DNA from: Proteobacteria bacterium UBA981
Lineage (GTDB): Bacteria > Pseudomonadota > Gammaproteobacteria > Ga0077536
Direction of reading: 5' to 3'
Assembly (NCBI GenBank): GCA_002292285.1
Contig: DBBP01000035.1
Coordinates: 158,815 to 183,358, forward strand
DNA: 24,544 bases
The notes beneath the pieces are model-generated. The model saw nothing but the letters and a program-made list of their open reading frames with translations, ran no database searches and had not been told where the DNA came from. Below are positions 16,007 to 23,085 of this stretch, one piece after another; the first letter of the stretch is position 1, and every line of letters starts with the position of its first letter. The translations under genes were made by a program, and so were the position numbers.

Positions 16007-17224
16007 TCAGGCGTGCTCAACACGCATTTGCACGACATCAATACTGCCGGACAGAAATCCGCTCTCACAATAGGCGAAATAGTAGTCCCACATGCGTTTG
16101 AAGCGCTCGTCAAACCCGAGTTCGCGGAGCGACGGCCATGCCGCAAGAAACTGCTCGCGCCAATGACCCAGAGTCGTCGCATAATCGCGGCCGAAACTCA
16201 GCGAATCTGTTATACGCATGTTGGCGCCTGAGAAAATTTCACTGAGCCTAGGTTTCGAAGGCAACATACCTCCAGGGAAAATATATCGCTGAATAAAATC
16301 TGCGGATTTTCGGTATTGCTCGAAACGAGATTCATCAATCGTAATGACCTGTAACGCCCCTTTACCATCATGACGCAACAGGCGCTTGATAGTTTGCGCA
16401 TACGTTGGCCAGTACTTTTCACCCACAGCCTCGAACATTTCGATCGATACGATTCGATCGAACGAGCCAGTTACATCGCGATAGTCACAAAGTTCAACGC
16501 TGGCGTTACTGATGCTCTGCGCCGCAATTCGTTGCCGTGCATATTTAGATTGCCGTTCTGAAATCGATATACCGGTCAATTGACCTCGAGTCCGTTTCGA
16601 GGCGCGTTCCAGGAAGCTGCCCCAACCGCAACCGATCTCGAGGACATTAACGCCGCCTTTGATATCGGCCACGTCTGCGAGGCGATCGAGCTTCGCGTTT
16701 TGGGCTTCGGCTAGCGACATGTCCGCGCGTGTAAACAACGCGGAGGAATACGTCATACTCTCGTCGAGCCAGGCGCCGTAGAATGCATTACCGAGATCGT
16801 AGTGATAAGAAATGTTTCGGCGGGCGCGCCTGCGTGAATTATTGTTAGCCAGATGTTGCAAGCGATGCACCAGACGCTGCAGTAACAACCCCTGGGTACG
16901 TGGCGCCATCGCTGCGTCGTTGAACGCAGCCAGACGCAATAAGTCGGGTAACGACGAGGTGGACCAATCACCATCCAGATAGGCCTCGGCGAATCCAACT
17001 GCCCCGCCGGTCAATAACCGCCGAATTGCACGCGTTCTATGAATGTGCCACTGCGCGCTAATTTCTGGTTGCTCGTGACCTGTAAAAATCAGATATTTGC
17101 CGTTCGGTAACAGGATTTCAAGTGTGCCCGCGCTCAACCTGCCGATCAGTCTTTCAATGATGTACGCACCGTAATCGAATAGACGCCAGCGTTGATTATG
17201 CTCGGAGGTAATTTTGGGTCTCAT
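16007..17224 (-). CDS. Cyclopropane-fatty-acid-synthase-like SAM methyltransferase (UfaM-like candidate)
   Basis: 405 residues with the COG2230 layout: an N-terminal lipid-binding part, YHYDLGNAFYGAWLDESMTYSS (140-161), the SAM motif LEIGCGWGSF (195-204), DYRDV, IEMFEAVGEKYW and RYIFPGGMLPS. The membrane-active enzyme should transfer a methyl group from SAM to unsaturated acyl chains of phospholipids. Two residues differ from E. coli Cfa as I recall it: the catalytic-site cysteine of YSCAYW is Ser161, and the bicarbonate-ligand histidine of FEHVG is Ala266. This suggests methylation rather than cyclopropanation, as in UfaM of furan fatty acid synthesis (inference). A good Shine-Dalgarno (TGAGGAAACCTG) precedes the ATG. 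Third gene of the FAD-DUF1365 operon, 77 bases after DUF1365. Confidence 0.92.
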   Translation of the reverse strand: MRPKITSEHNQRWRLFDYGAYIIERLIGRLSAGTLEILLPNGKYLIFTGHEQPEISAQWHIHRTRAIRRLLTGGAVGFAEAYLDGDWSTSSLPDLLRLAAFNDAAMAPRTQGLLLQRLVHRLQHLANNNSRRRARRNISYHYDLGNAFYGAWLDESMTYSSALFTRADMSLAEAQNAKLDRLADVADIKGGVNVLEIGCGWGSFLERASKRTRGQLTGISISERQSKYARQRIAAQSISNASVELCDYRDVTGSFDRIVSIEMFEAVGEKYWPTYAQTIKRLLRHDGKGALQVITIDESRFEQYRKSADFIQRYIFPGGMLPSKPRLSEIFSGANMRITDSLSFGRDYATTLGHWREQFLAAWPSLRELGFDERFKRMWDYYFAYCESGFLSGSIDVVQMRVEHA

Positions 17225-17301
17225 CAGGTTTCCTCAGTTCAACGATTGTTGGCGGGTTGTTCGGTTTTCGGCGACAGGCCGAGGTAAGGTACGCCTTTGA
17301 G

Positions 17302-17997
17302 TCAGATTTTCAGTGCCTCGAAATGAATTGCTGCGATTACTTTTAGAGCGACCAGCGGATAGGCCACCAGGGCGCGGCGCACGCTTGCTGTAGTAAACGG
17401 CTCTCGGCACCCGCTAAAGCTTGTTTTTAGCGTGCTGCCACCAACGTCCCGATAAATGATATTCAACGACAATCGTTCAGTGGGAACGGGGGCATTGAAC
17501 TGATAAGTCCCGGAAGATTCAAAGAATGGTGAGACGGGCATGGACTTCTGAGTGGTTTGATTGTCAGCGGTGACGACATAGTTCACGCGGGCGCCCGCAG
17601 TGTTGTTTACCTCGTACACCACCGCCAGCGCTCGCCCCTGCCGGTCAAGACAATGCACAACAGTTAAAGGGTTGAACGAGTATCCGAGGGTTCGCGGCAA
17701 GGTCATCACAAGATAGGTTTTCGCTGATCTGGAAACGCCGCGGTTGACCAGTAATTCGTCTAGAAACTCGCGGTAGGGACGCTTTGTGCCATCGCCATGG
17801 TCGCAGTCGTGCCACGAAAACCAGGCTTTATGGTTGACCGCGAAGACCCGCGAGAGACAGTCAAGTGATGGCAGCTCATCAAGATCGAACAGAAAGTACG
17901 GAAGTTCGTAGCTGAACTGGTGTCGCTTGGGGATATCACGTGCGTGATACACGGTGCCCCAGTAAATGCCCGAACGTGTTGCGACGGCATGATTCAT
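17302..17997 (-). CDS. DUF1365 family protein
   Basis: 231 residues. The start ATG at 17997 overlaps the TGA of the FAD oxidoreductase gene (ATGA), so translation is coupled; an upstream in-frame codon at 18015 is less likely. Family features are the opening GIYWGTVYHARDIPKRHQFSYELPYFLFDLDEL, then TLPRTLGYSFNPLTVVHCLD and YEVNNTAG. DUF1365 proteins occur almost always between a COG2907 flavoprotein and a Cfa-like methyltransferase, as here. The biochemical role is not established; a role in membrane lipid modification is inferred from this constant context. Confidence 0.93.
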   Translation of the reverse strand: MNHAVATRSGIYWGTVYHARDIPKRHQFSYELPYFLFDLDELPSLDCLSRVFAVNHKAWFSWHDCDHGDGTKRPYREFLDELLVNRGVSRSAKTYLVMTLPRTLGYSFNPLTVVHCLDRQGRALAVVYEVNNTAGARVNYVVTADNQTTQKSMPVSPFFESSGTYQFNAPVPTERLSLNIIYRDVGGSTLKTSFSGCREPFTTASVRRALVAYPLVALKVIAAIHFEALKI

Positions 17998-19328
17998 GCC
18001 GCTTGCGAGAAGCACGGGTGAAAGCTTTCGGGCAGGCGGTCATAGCACGGCGTGTCGAGCAGACTTTCTGCGCCAATTTTCTCGGCCACCCACAATCCGG
18101 ATTGCAACCCGTCCTCGTGAAATCCATGCCCGAGGTAGGCGCCGCAGAACCAGGTTTTTAGGCGACCCTGGATTGCTGCCACCTGCTGCCGAGCGCGGTC
18201 TGTATCGGCGCTGAAAACAGGATGCTCGTAATCGAACCTGGCGTAGTTTAGGTCGGCTCGTGGCGGTTGCTCAGGATTCAGCGTAACGAAGAGATCTTTG
18301 TCGGTTGCCAGCGGCTGTAACCGATTCATCCAGTAGGTCACAGTCAAGGGTCGCAAAAGGTCGGGCGCGGCCTGCAGATAATTCCAACTCGACCACGCCC
18401 GGTGGCGACGCGGCATCAGGGCAGAGTCTTCGTGCAACCACGCCGCATTGCTGCTGTAACTGAATTGCCCCAGAGTTTCACGCTCTGCAGCAGTCGCGTC
18501 GCCAAGCAATTGCAAAGCTTGGTCAGCGTGGGTCGCGATAACAACGTCGTCGAACGATGCACGATGGCCCTGTTGGTCCACAAGGACTACTGCATCGGGA
18601 GTGCGCATGATCGAGGCGATTTTAGTGCTGAGGTTTTGTCGCAGCGGGCGATCTGCCAACAGCTTTTCTACGTACTGGCGACTGCCGCCAACCACTGTTT
18701 TCCATTGAGGTCGGTCGGTTAGGGTCAACAGGCCGTGATTCTGAAAAAAGCGAATAAATGCGTATGCGGGATAGCGGGCAATGTCGGCCCGCGACGCCGA
18801 CCAGATCGCCGCCGCCATGGGCATAAGATGAAATTCGATGAAAGCAGCGCTGTAGCCTTCGCTTTTTAGCAGCTCACTGATGGTCAGTGAAGCTTCCTCG
18901 GAAGCAAGATAGCGGGGTGCACAATGGTAAAAACGCTTAACGTCGGCGAGCATCGTCCAGAAAGCAGGTCTGACGATATTAGTGGGCTGAGCGAACAGGC
19001 CTGCTAAGTCTGAGCCGGAATACTCGAAACCGCCGTTGCGCAGTGAAATCCCGAAAGACATATCGCTGTCGGCGATTTCGACATTCAGCCGTTCGAACAG
19101 GGCCGTCAGGTTCGGATAGTTACGGTCGTTGAACACAATGAAGCCGGTATCGACAGGGACTATCTGTCCGTCAATTGCCAATTCGACGGTATTAGCATGG
19201 CCGCCTACATAGTCATTACGCTCGAATAGTGTGACGCTATGGCGGGACGCAAGCTGCCATGCGGCCCCCATACCGGCGATGCCGCCGCCAACTACAGCAA
19301 TGCGTCGTCCTTCAGTCGAGTTGCTCAA
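17994..19328 (-). CDS. FAD-dependent oxidoreductase, COG2907 (UfaD-like candidate)
   Basis: 444 residues with an N-terminal FAD Rossmann motif (IAVVGGGIAGMGAAW, GGGIAG at 14-19), ERNDYVGGHANTV, and the amine-oxidase-type substrate region (WKTVVGGSRQYVEKL). The C-terminus has WFCGAYLGHGFHEDGLQSGL, characteristic of COG2907. In Rhodobacter sphaeroides the homologous gene beside the Cfa-like gene is ufaD, which desaturates a methylated fatty acid on the way to furan fatty acids; the same role here is inference. The start is TTG at 19328 with AAGGA 9 bases upstream. An ECF-type promoter lies 31 bases upstream, divergent from rpoE. First gene of a four-gene operon. Confidence 0.9.
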   Translation of the reverse strand: MSNSTEGRRIAVVGGGIAGMGAAWQLASRHSVTLFERNDYVGGHANTVELAIDGQIVPVDTGFIVFNDRNYPNLTALFERLNVEIADSDMSFGISLRNGGFEYSGSDLAGLFAQPTNIVRPAFWTMLADVKRFYHCAPRYLASEEASLTISELLKSEGYSAAFIEFHLMPMAAAIWSASRADIARYPAYAFIRFFQNHGLLTLTDRPQWKTVVGGSRQYVEKLLADRPLRQNLSTKIASIMRTPDAVVLVDQQGHRASFDDVVIATHADQALQLLGDATAAERETLGQFSYSSNAAWLHEDSALMPRRHRAWSSWNYLQAAPDLLRPLTVTYWMNRLQPLATDKDLFVTLNPEQPPRADLNYARFDYEHPVFSADTDRARQQVAAIQGRLKTWFCGAYLGHGFHEDGLQSGLWVAEKIGAESLLDTPCYDRLPESFHPCFSQAA

Positions 19329-19358
19329 TCCGCAATTCCTTAGTTGCCCTATACTTGC

Positions 19359-19388
19359 CCTTTACGCTCGAGGCCGATTTCCGGATCA
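19359..19388 (-). promoter_or_regulatory. ECF-type promoter for the FAD/DUF1365/Cfa-like operon
   Basis: Minus strand: TGATCC, 16 bases, CGTA, then AAGG. Perfect -35. Unlike the neighbouring sites it is followed by a leader of over 30 bases with a Shine-Dalgarno before the TTG start. Divergent with the rpoE promoter; the two -35 boxes are 13 bases apart. Confidence 0.85.
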
Positions 19389-19401
19389 CCTGTTATCGAA
19401 G

Positions 19402-19431
19402 TGATCCGAATCGGTTCGGCCATCGTACTGA
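19402..19431 (+). promoter_or_regulatory. Autoregulatory ECF-type promoter of rpoE-chrR
   Basis: TGATCC, 16 bases, CGTA, then CTGAACTC and the ATG at 19436 (8 bases after CGTA). The -35 matches the TGATCC of the Rhodobacter RpoE/ChrR consensus. Confidence 0.85.
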
Positions 19432-19435
19432 ACTC

Positions 19436-20068
19436 ATGAACCCGAGAAGCGCCACAGCTCACGCGACCACAATGGCTCAGATAACCCCGATCGATTCGGC
19501 CGCAGAGGCCCGTGAACATCAAAAGCGCAACGACGAAACGGCACTGCTGGTTCGCGTTCGCGATGATGGCGACCGCGGTGCTTTTGAACATTTGTTTGAG
19601 TTGTTTGCGCCACGCATCACGAACTACGTGCGCTCCCTTGGAGTGGAATCGGCGGGCCCGGACGCCATAACCCAGGACGTCATGCTTGCAGTCTGGACCA
19701 AGGCAAGGCTGTTCGATGCGGAGAAGGCCTCGGCGCGAACATGGATCTACACGCTAGCACGTAATCGGTATATCGATATCAAGAGGTCCAAGCACAGAGA
19801 GGCGAAGGCCTTTGAGCGGCTAAAATATGACCCACGGACCGTTGTAGACAAAGGAGACGGACCGGCCAACTACGTTGATGCCTCTAGCGTCGCGGAGCTG
19901 TTGAACGATATCCCGCGCGAACAAGCTGAGGTCATTATTTTGGCTTTTGTCGAAGGTTATTCGCACCGCGAGATCGCTGAGCGCCTGGGTATTTCGATTG
20001 GCACCACCAAATCACGCGTCCGGCTAGCCTTTAAAAAGCTCCGCGAGCGAATGGGGGTAACGATATGA
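19436..20068 (+). CDS. rpoE: ECF sigma factor, RpoE of the RpoE-ChrR (ECF11) type
   Basis: 210 residues. Region 2 runs from FEHLFELFAPRITNYV through AITQDVMLAVWTKA to ARTWIYTLARNRYIDIKRS (core binding and -10 recognition). Region 4 is LNDIPREQAEVIILAFVEGYSHREIAERLGISIGTTKSRVRLAFKKLRE with the -35-binding helix-turn-helix. There is no extra C-terminal domain. The ATG at 19436 is preferred because it starts 8 bases after the CGTA of a TGATCC promoter and no Shine-Dalgarno is present; ATG 19472 is the alternative if the mRNA starts later. The stop overlaps chrR by ATGA. It likely directs all seven ECF-type promoters in this window. Confidence 0.93.
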   Translation: MNPRSATAHATTMAQITPIDSAAEAREHQKRNDETALLVRVRDDGDRGAFEHLFELFAPRITNYVRSLGVESAGPDAITQDVMLAVWTKARLFDAEKASARTWIYTLARNRYIDIKRSKHREAKAFERLKYDPRTVVDKGDGPANYVDASSVAELLNDIPREQAEVIILAFVEGYSHREIAERLGISIGTTKSRVRLAFKKLRERMGVTI

Positions 20069-20718
20069 ACGTAAACCACCACCCCAGCGAGGCATGGCTG
20101 ATGGACTACGCGCTGGGAAATCTTCCGGAGGCCTTCGAAACCATCCTCACCGCCCACGTTGGGACTTGTTGCTCCTGCCGGTCCGATGTCGCTCTCGCCG
20201 AGCGTCTCGGTGGCGAGATGCTCGCCCGCGGCAATGTCTCGCGCTCTGTGCGCGGGTTCGGTGATATGGACGGACTGCCAGATATGGACCCGGACGTGCA
20301 TGTTCAGCATTCGCGTGCGGTGGACGTCGGCTCAAATGGGGGCTTTGATTTCTTTGTCCAAACTTGTCTTAAGTACAGTAGTGACTCTTTCCGCTGGCGT
20401 CGTCTTGGAGGTGGGCTGCAGATCTGCCGCCTGACCGAACAAGACAATATTAAGATGTGGTTACTCAAAGCTCGCCCAGGGCAAGTACTACCGCAACACA
20501 CTCATGAGGGCAGCGAACTAACATTGGTGTTGAAAGGCGCTTATTTTTGTGGCGAAGATCTGTTCAAAGTAGGTGATATCGAGGATGCCGATGAGACCAC
20601 CTCCCACCAACCGATGGTGACCGGAAACGAAGACTGTATCTGCCTAGCAGCCACCGAAGGTTCACTCAGATTCGATTCGCTAATTGCTCGCATAGCGCAA
20701 AAAATCGTGGGCATTTGA
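20065..20718 (+). CDS. chrR: ChrR family zinc anti-sigma factor (singlet-oxygen sensor)
   Basis: 217 residues, two domains. The N-terminal anti-sigma domain has the zinc ligands H6, H31, C35 and C38 (HVGTCCSC), numbers identical to R. sphaeroides ChrR. The C-terminal cupin has H145, H147, E151 (QHTHEGSE) and H181 (SHQP), with the same 2-4-30 spacing as H141/H143/E147/H177, and C191/C193 (DCICL) matching C187/C189. All residues linked to singlet-oxygen and organic hydroperoxide signalling are therefore present. It should hold RpoE inactive until singlet oxygen triggers release and proteolysis. Coupled to rpoE by ATGA overlap. Cytoplasmic, no membrane segment. Confidence 0.95.
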   Translation: MNVNHHPSEAWLMDYALGNLPEAFETILTAHVGTCCSCRSDVALAERLGGEMLARGNVSRSVRGFGDMDGLPDMDPDVHVQHSRAVDVGSNGGFDFFVQTCLKYSSDSFRWRRLGGGLQICRLTEQDNIKMWLLKARPGQVLPQHTHEGSELTLVLKGAYFCGEDLFKVGDIEDADETTSHQPMVTGNEDCICLAATEGSLRFDSLIARIAQKIVGI

Positions 20719-20726
20719 TACACCGC

Positions 20727-20764
20727 TCTGGCGCCAGAAGTCGTGCGACTGGACATTCGCGAAT
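20727..20764. repeat. Two short palindromes after chrR
   Basis: TCTGGCGCCAGA (20727-20738) and ATTCGCGAAT (20755-20764) lie between chrR and pyp. They may be protein-binding sites or part of an intergenic hairpin; there is no T run. Confidence 0.35.
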
Positions 20765-20869
20765 CGAGGTAGATTTGCCTAATTTGCGGTGAAAAAACCA
20801 CCTCGCAGCGCGACAACAGAACTTTGATCTATACTTTAGCGTCTTCCTAATCGAAAGGAGTGGAGGCTT

Positions 20870-21259
20870 GTGAGACTCGTCAAATTCAGCTCGCGTAACC
20901 TGGCGAACCAGCTTGCGGATATGACCGAAGAAGATCTGGATTCACTGGCCTTTGGGGCGGTTGAACTTGATCGTGATGGTGTAATCCTGCGCTACAACGC
21001 CGCTGAGGCGGAGATTAGCAATCGCGAGCAAGAGGGCATGGTAGGGCGTAATTTTTTCGACGTCGCGCCTTGCACCCGGGGTGAGCAGTTTGAGGGTCGC
21101 TTTCGCGCCGGCGTAGAGTCCGGTTCACTCGACGTGCTATTCACCTACGTGCTCGACAATGAGATGACGCCAACGGAAGTTCGCGTCCGTATGGGACGGG
21201 TCGAAGGAAAAGACACCTACTGGGTTCTCATCAAGCGGGTGTCGCTAGTGGGAGAGTAA
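20870..21259 (+). CDS. pyp: Photoactive yellow protein (PYP)
   Basis: 129 residues, close to the 125 of Halorhodospira PYP, and clearly homologous throughout (LAFGAVELD, YNAAEAEIS, VAPCT, FRAGVESG, MTPTEVRVRM, YWVLIKRV). It is a soluble blue-light receptor that binds p-coumaric acid by thioester to a cysteine. Chromophore-pocket residues are present: Y42, E46, R52 and the cysteine at 68 (C69 in Halorhodospira). Position 50 is Ser instead of Thr, and one residue is missing between F63 and the AspVal before the cysteine, which shifts the cysteine to 68. The GTG start has a strong Shine-Dalgarno (AAGGAG/GGAGG). The stop overlaps the ligase start (TAATG), so both are co-translated. Confidence 0.96.
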   Translation: MRLVKFSSRNLANQLADMTEEDLDSLAFGAVELDRDGVILRYNAAEAEISNREQEGMVGRNFFDVAPCTRGEQFEGRFRAGVESGSLDVLFTYVLDNEMTPTEVRVRMGRVEGKDTYWVLIKRVSLVGE

Positions 21260-22473
21260 TGAAACCGACGCGCGATCTTGCACCTGCCGACGTGGCAGCA
21301 GTGGTGTGTGATTTTGCCGGTATAGTGTTGGGCTTGGAGCCAGACGAAGTTGCTGCACTCAACGAAGATTCTCGACTGGACAGCGATGAATTCGGGGCAG
21401 ATTCTTTAAAGCTTCTCGAGTTTGCTACCGCTGTTGCGACTTTCTTCCGTTTATTTGAGAGCGAACTCGAAGATGAGCTTCTGCGTCATCGCCGTGTCGG
21501 CGATTGGACGAATACGGTTCTCCGTGGTTGGGCGTGTGGGTCACGCCGAATTACGTTCATGACATCCGGCACTACCGGCCTCAGTGCACGCTGCACCCAT
21601 CACTGGGCAACTATCGCCGACGAACTCGACTTTCATGCGCAGCTGTTTTCCGACCGACGACGAGTTCTGGGACTGGTCGGCCCGCGTCATATTTACGGTT
21701 TTTTATTTTGCACACTGCTGCCGCGCTGGCTCGGAGTGCCTTTCGTTGATTTACGTGGGGTCGGCGCCACGAGATTGGCGAATGTGGCACGCACTGGCGA
21801 CCTCGTAGTTGGATTTCCGACTCGCTGGAACCTGGCCGCGAACAGCTGCCCGTGGGCTGCAGGGGTTGTCGGTGTAACTTCCACCGGCCCAGTAGCGGCG
21901 GAAACAGTCACCGCCCTAACGGATGCGGGCCTGGCGCGTATGGTTGAGATTTACGGCAGCTCGGAGACAGGGGGTATTGGTTGGCGGGACGATCAGACAT
22001 CGCCACTGCGCCTAATTCCATACTGGTCTTTGCAGGAAAACGGACGATTACAACGTGCCCCCTCTGCTGCCGGCGGCAAGCCTGTTTCGATTGAGCCGCC
22101 CGACATTCTCTTGCCAAGGCTCGACGGCTTCGATATCGCCGGTCGACGAGACGGCACAGTGCAGGTCGCCGGCGTAAACGTTTCGTGCGCGCGTGTCGCC
22201 AGGGTTTTAACTGAACATCCCGACGTCGTCGAGTGTGCAGTGCGATTGATGCCGCACGACCAAGGTGGCAGGCTTAAGGCATTCATTGTGCCGATTGAGT
22301 CTAGGTCCGCGGCGACCCTTAGTCGCGCGCTGAGAACCTGGCTGCCAGTGCACCTCACCCCACCGGAGATTCCAGCAAATCTCACCTTCGGCCCAGCACT
22401 GCCCCGAGATTCTCACGGCAAGCTCTGCGAGTGGCTCGTGCGCAACAAGCGCTTCGACCCGACGCAATCCTAA
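21259..22473 (+). CDS. pcl: 4-coumarate:CoA ligase, PYP-activation family, with an ACP-like N-terminus
   Basis: 404 residues, shorter than plant-type ligases but typical for the family found next to pyp. It adenylates p-coumarate and forms the CoA thioester that loads the PYP cysteine. Adenylation motifs: TSGTTG (102-107), GPRHIYGFLF, TSTGP, YGSSE (232-236), GRRDG with D298, and the C-terminal catalytic lysine in RDSHGKL (K388). Residues 30-85 look like an acyl carrier domain: an acidic helix, GADSLKLLEF with Ser49 in the phosphopantetheine position, and RRVGDWTNTV at its end. Whether this serine is modified is unknown. No tyrosine ammonia-lyase gene is visible, so p-coumarate must be made elsewhere or imported. 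Confidence 0.93.
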   Translation: MKPTRDLAPADVAAVVCDFAGIVLGLEPDEVAALNEDSRLDSDEFGADSLKLLEFATAVATFFRLFESELEDELLRHRRVGDWTNTVLRGWACGSRRITFMTSGTTGLSARCTHHWATIADELDFHAQLFSDRRRVLGLVGPRHIYGFLFCTLLPRWLGVPFVDLRGVGATRLANVARTGDLVVGFPTRWNLAANSCPWAAGVVGVTSTGPVAAETVTALTDAGLARMVEIYGSSETGGIGWRDDQTSPLRLIPYWSLQENGRLQRAPSAAGGKPVSIEPPDILLPRLDGFDIAGRRDGTVQVAGVNVSCARVARVLTEHPDVVECAVRLMPHDQGGRLKAFIVPIESRSAATLSRALRTWLPVHLTPPEIPANLTFGPALPRDSHGKLCEWLVRNKRFDPTQS

Positions 22474-22662
22474 TCGCTGCCGAGGCAAGGCTGATTGCCG
22501 TTTAGGCTTTCCCCGGCCATCGAGTGATGTCGAAATCGTGGCGGTACAGCGAACCGCTGTCGGAGCCACTGGTGCAGATAGTACCCGGAGGAAAAAAAGC
22601 TTCTCCGCGGTACAGAGTGTACTGCTGCCGCGGTTTCTCCCCTGCGGCAGCCATGGCAGCTT

Positions 22663-22689
22663 ATAGTCGACTCTGTGTCGACTATTTTA
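22663..22689. terminator. Hairpin between the convergent pcl and PAS genes
   Basis: ATAGTCGAC and GTCGACTAT form a perfect 9-bp stem with loop TCTGT, followed on the plus strand by TTTTA. It directly abuts the PAS stop codon, so it may end transcription from both sides. Confidence 0.6.
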
Positions 22690-23085
22690 GATCACGGAAC
22701 CTTCGCGCTGGATTGCGACCCAGGCTTCTATGTTGCTGTCCACTTTGATCGGGAGAACGCGCCAGAACATAATGAATGGCGTTCCATCTTTCTTGTAATT
22801 GATTGCTTTCCCTTCAAACTTGCCACCGGATTTAAGCGCCGCAGACAATCGCTTGATGACTTTGTTGTCGGTGCCCTTGCCTTGCAGGATGCGCGGCGTT
22901 TTTCCTATTACCTCGCTTGGTGTATAACCAGTCAGCTTTAGAAACGCCTTGTTGGCAAAGATAATTTTGCCCTTGGCTGATGCGTCGGTTACCAGGACAG
23001 AATCGAAGCTGTTTTCCGCCAGCACGGTTACCAGCGCTAGACGCGTTTCCTCGGGACTGACTGCTTTGTTGAGCGTTTTAGCCAT
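22687..23085 (-). CDS. LOV-like PAS domain protein lacking the photoactive cysteine
   Basis: 132 residues, a single PAS domain with no output domain. Features are VLVTDASAKGKIIFANKAFLKLTGYTPSEVIGK, NYKKDGTPFIMFWRVLPI and a final WVAIQRE, a pattern very close to LOV domains. The LOV signature GxNCRFLQ reads GKTPRILQ (61-68): the adduct-forming cysteine is Pro64 and the flavin-contacting asparagine is Thr63. It therefore cannot form the classical cysteinyl-flavin adduct; it may bind another cofactor or work as a redox or ligand-sensing PAS, or as a short adaptor. Good Shine-Dalgarno (CAGGAG) before ATG 23085. An ECF-type promoter lies upstream. Confidence 0.88.
   Translation of the reverse strand: MAKTLNKAVSPEETRLALVTVLAENSFDSVLVTDASAKGKIIFANKAFLKLTGYTPSEVIGKTPRILQGKGTDNKVIKRLSAALKSGGKFEGKAINYKKDGTPFIMFWRVLPIKVDSNIEAWVAIQREGSVI

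Noticed and set aside
20824..20852. ECF-type promoter before pyp (TGATCT near 20825)
   Set aside because: The position where CGTA should lie reads CTAA and the TA-like element fits only a 17-base hexamer spacing instead of 18; too weak next to the seven consistent sites.
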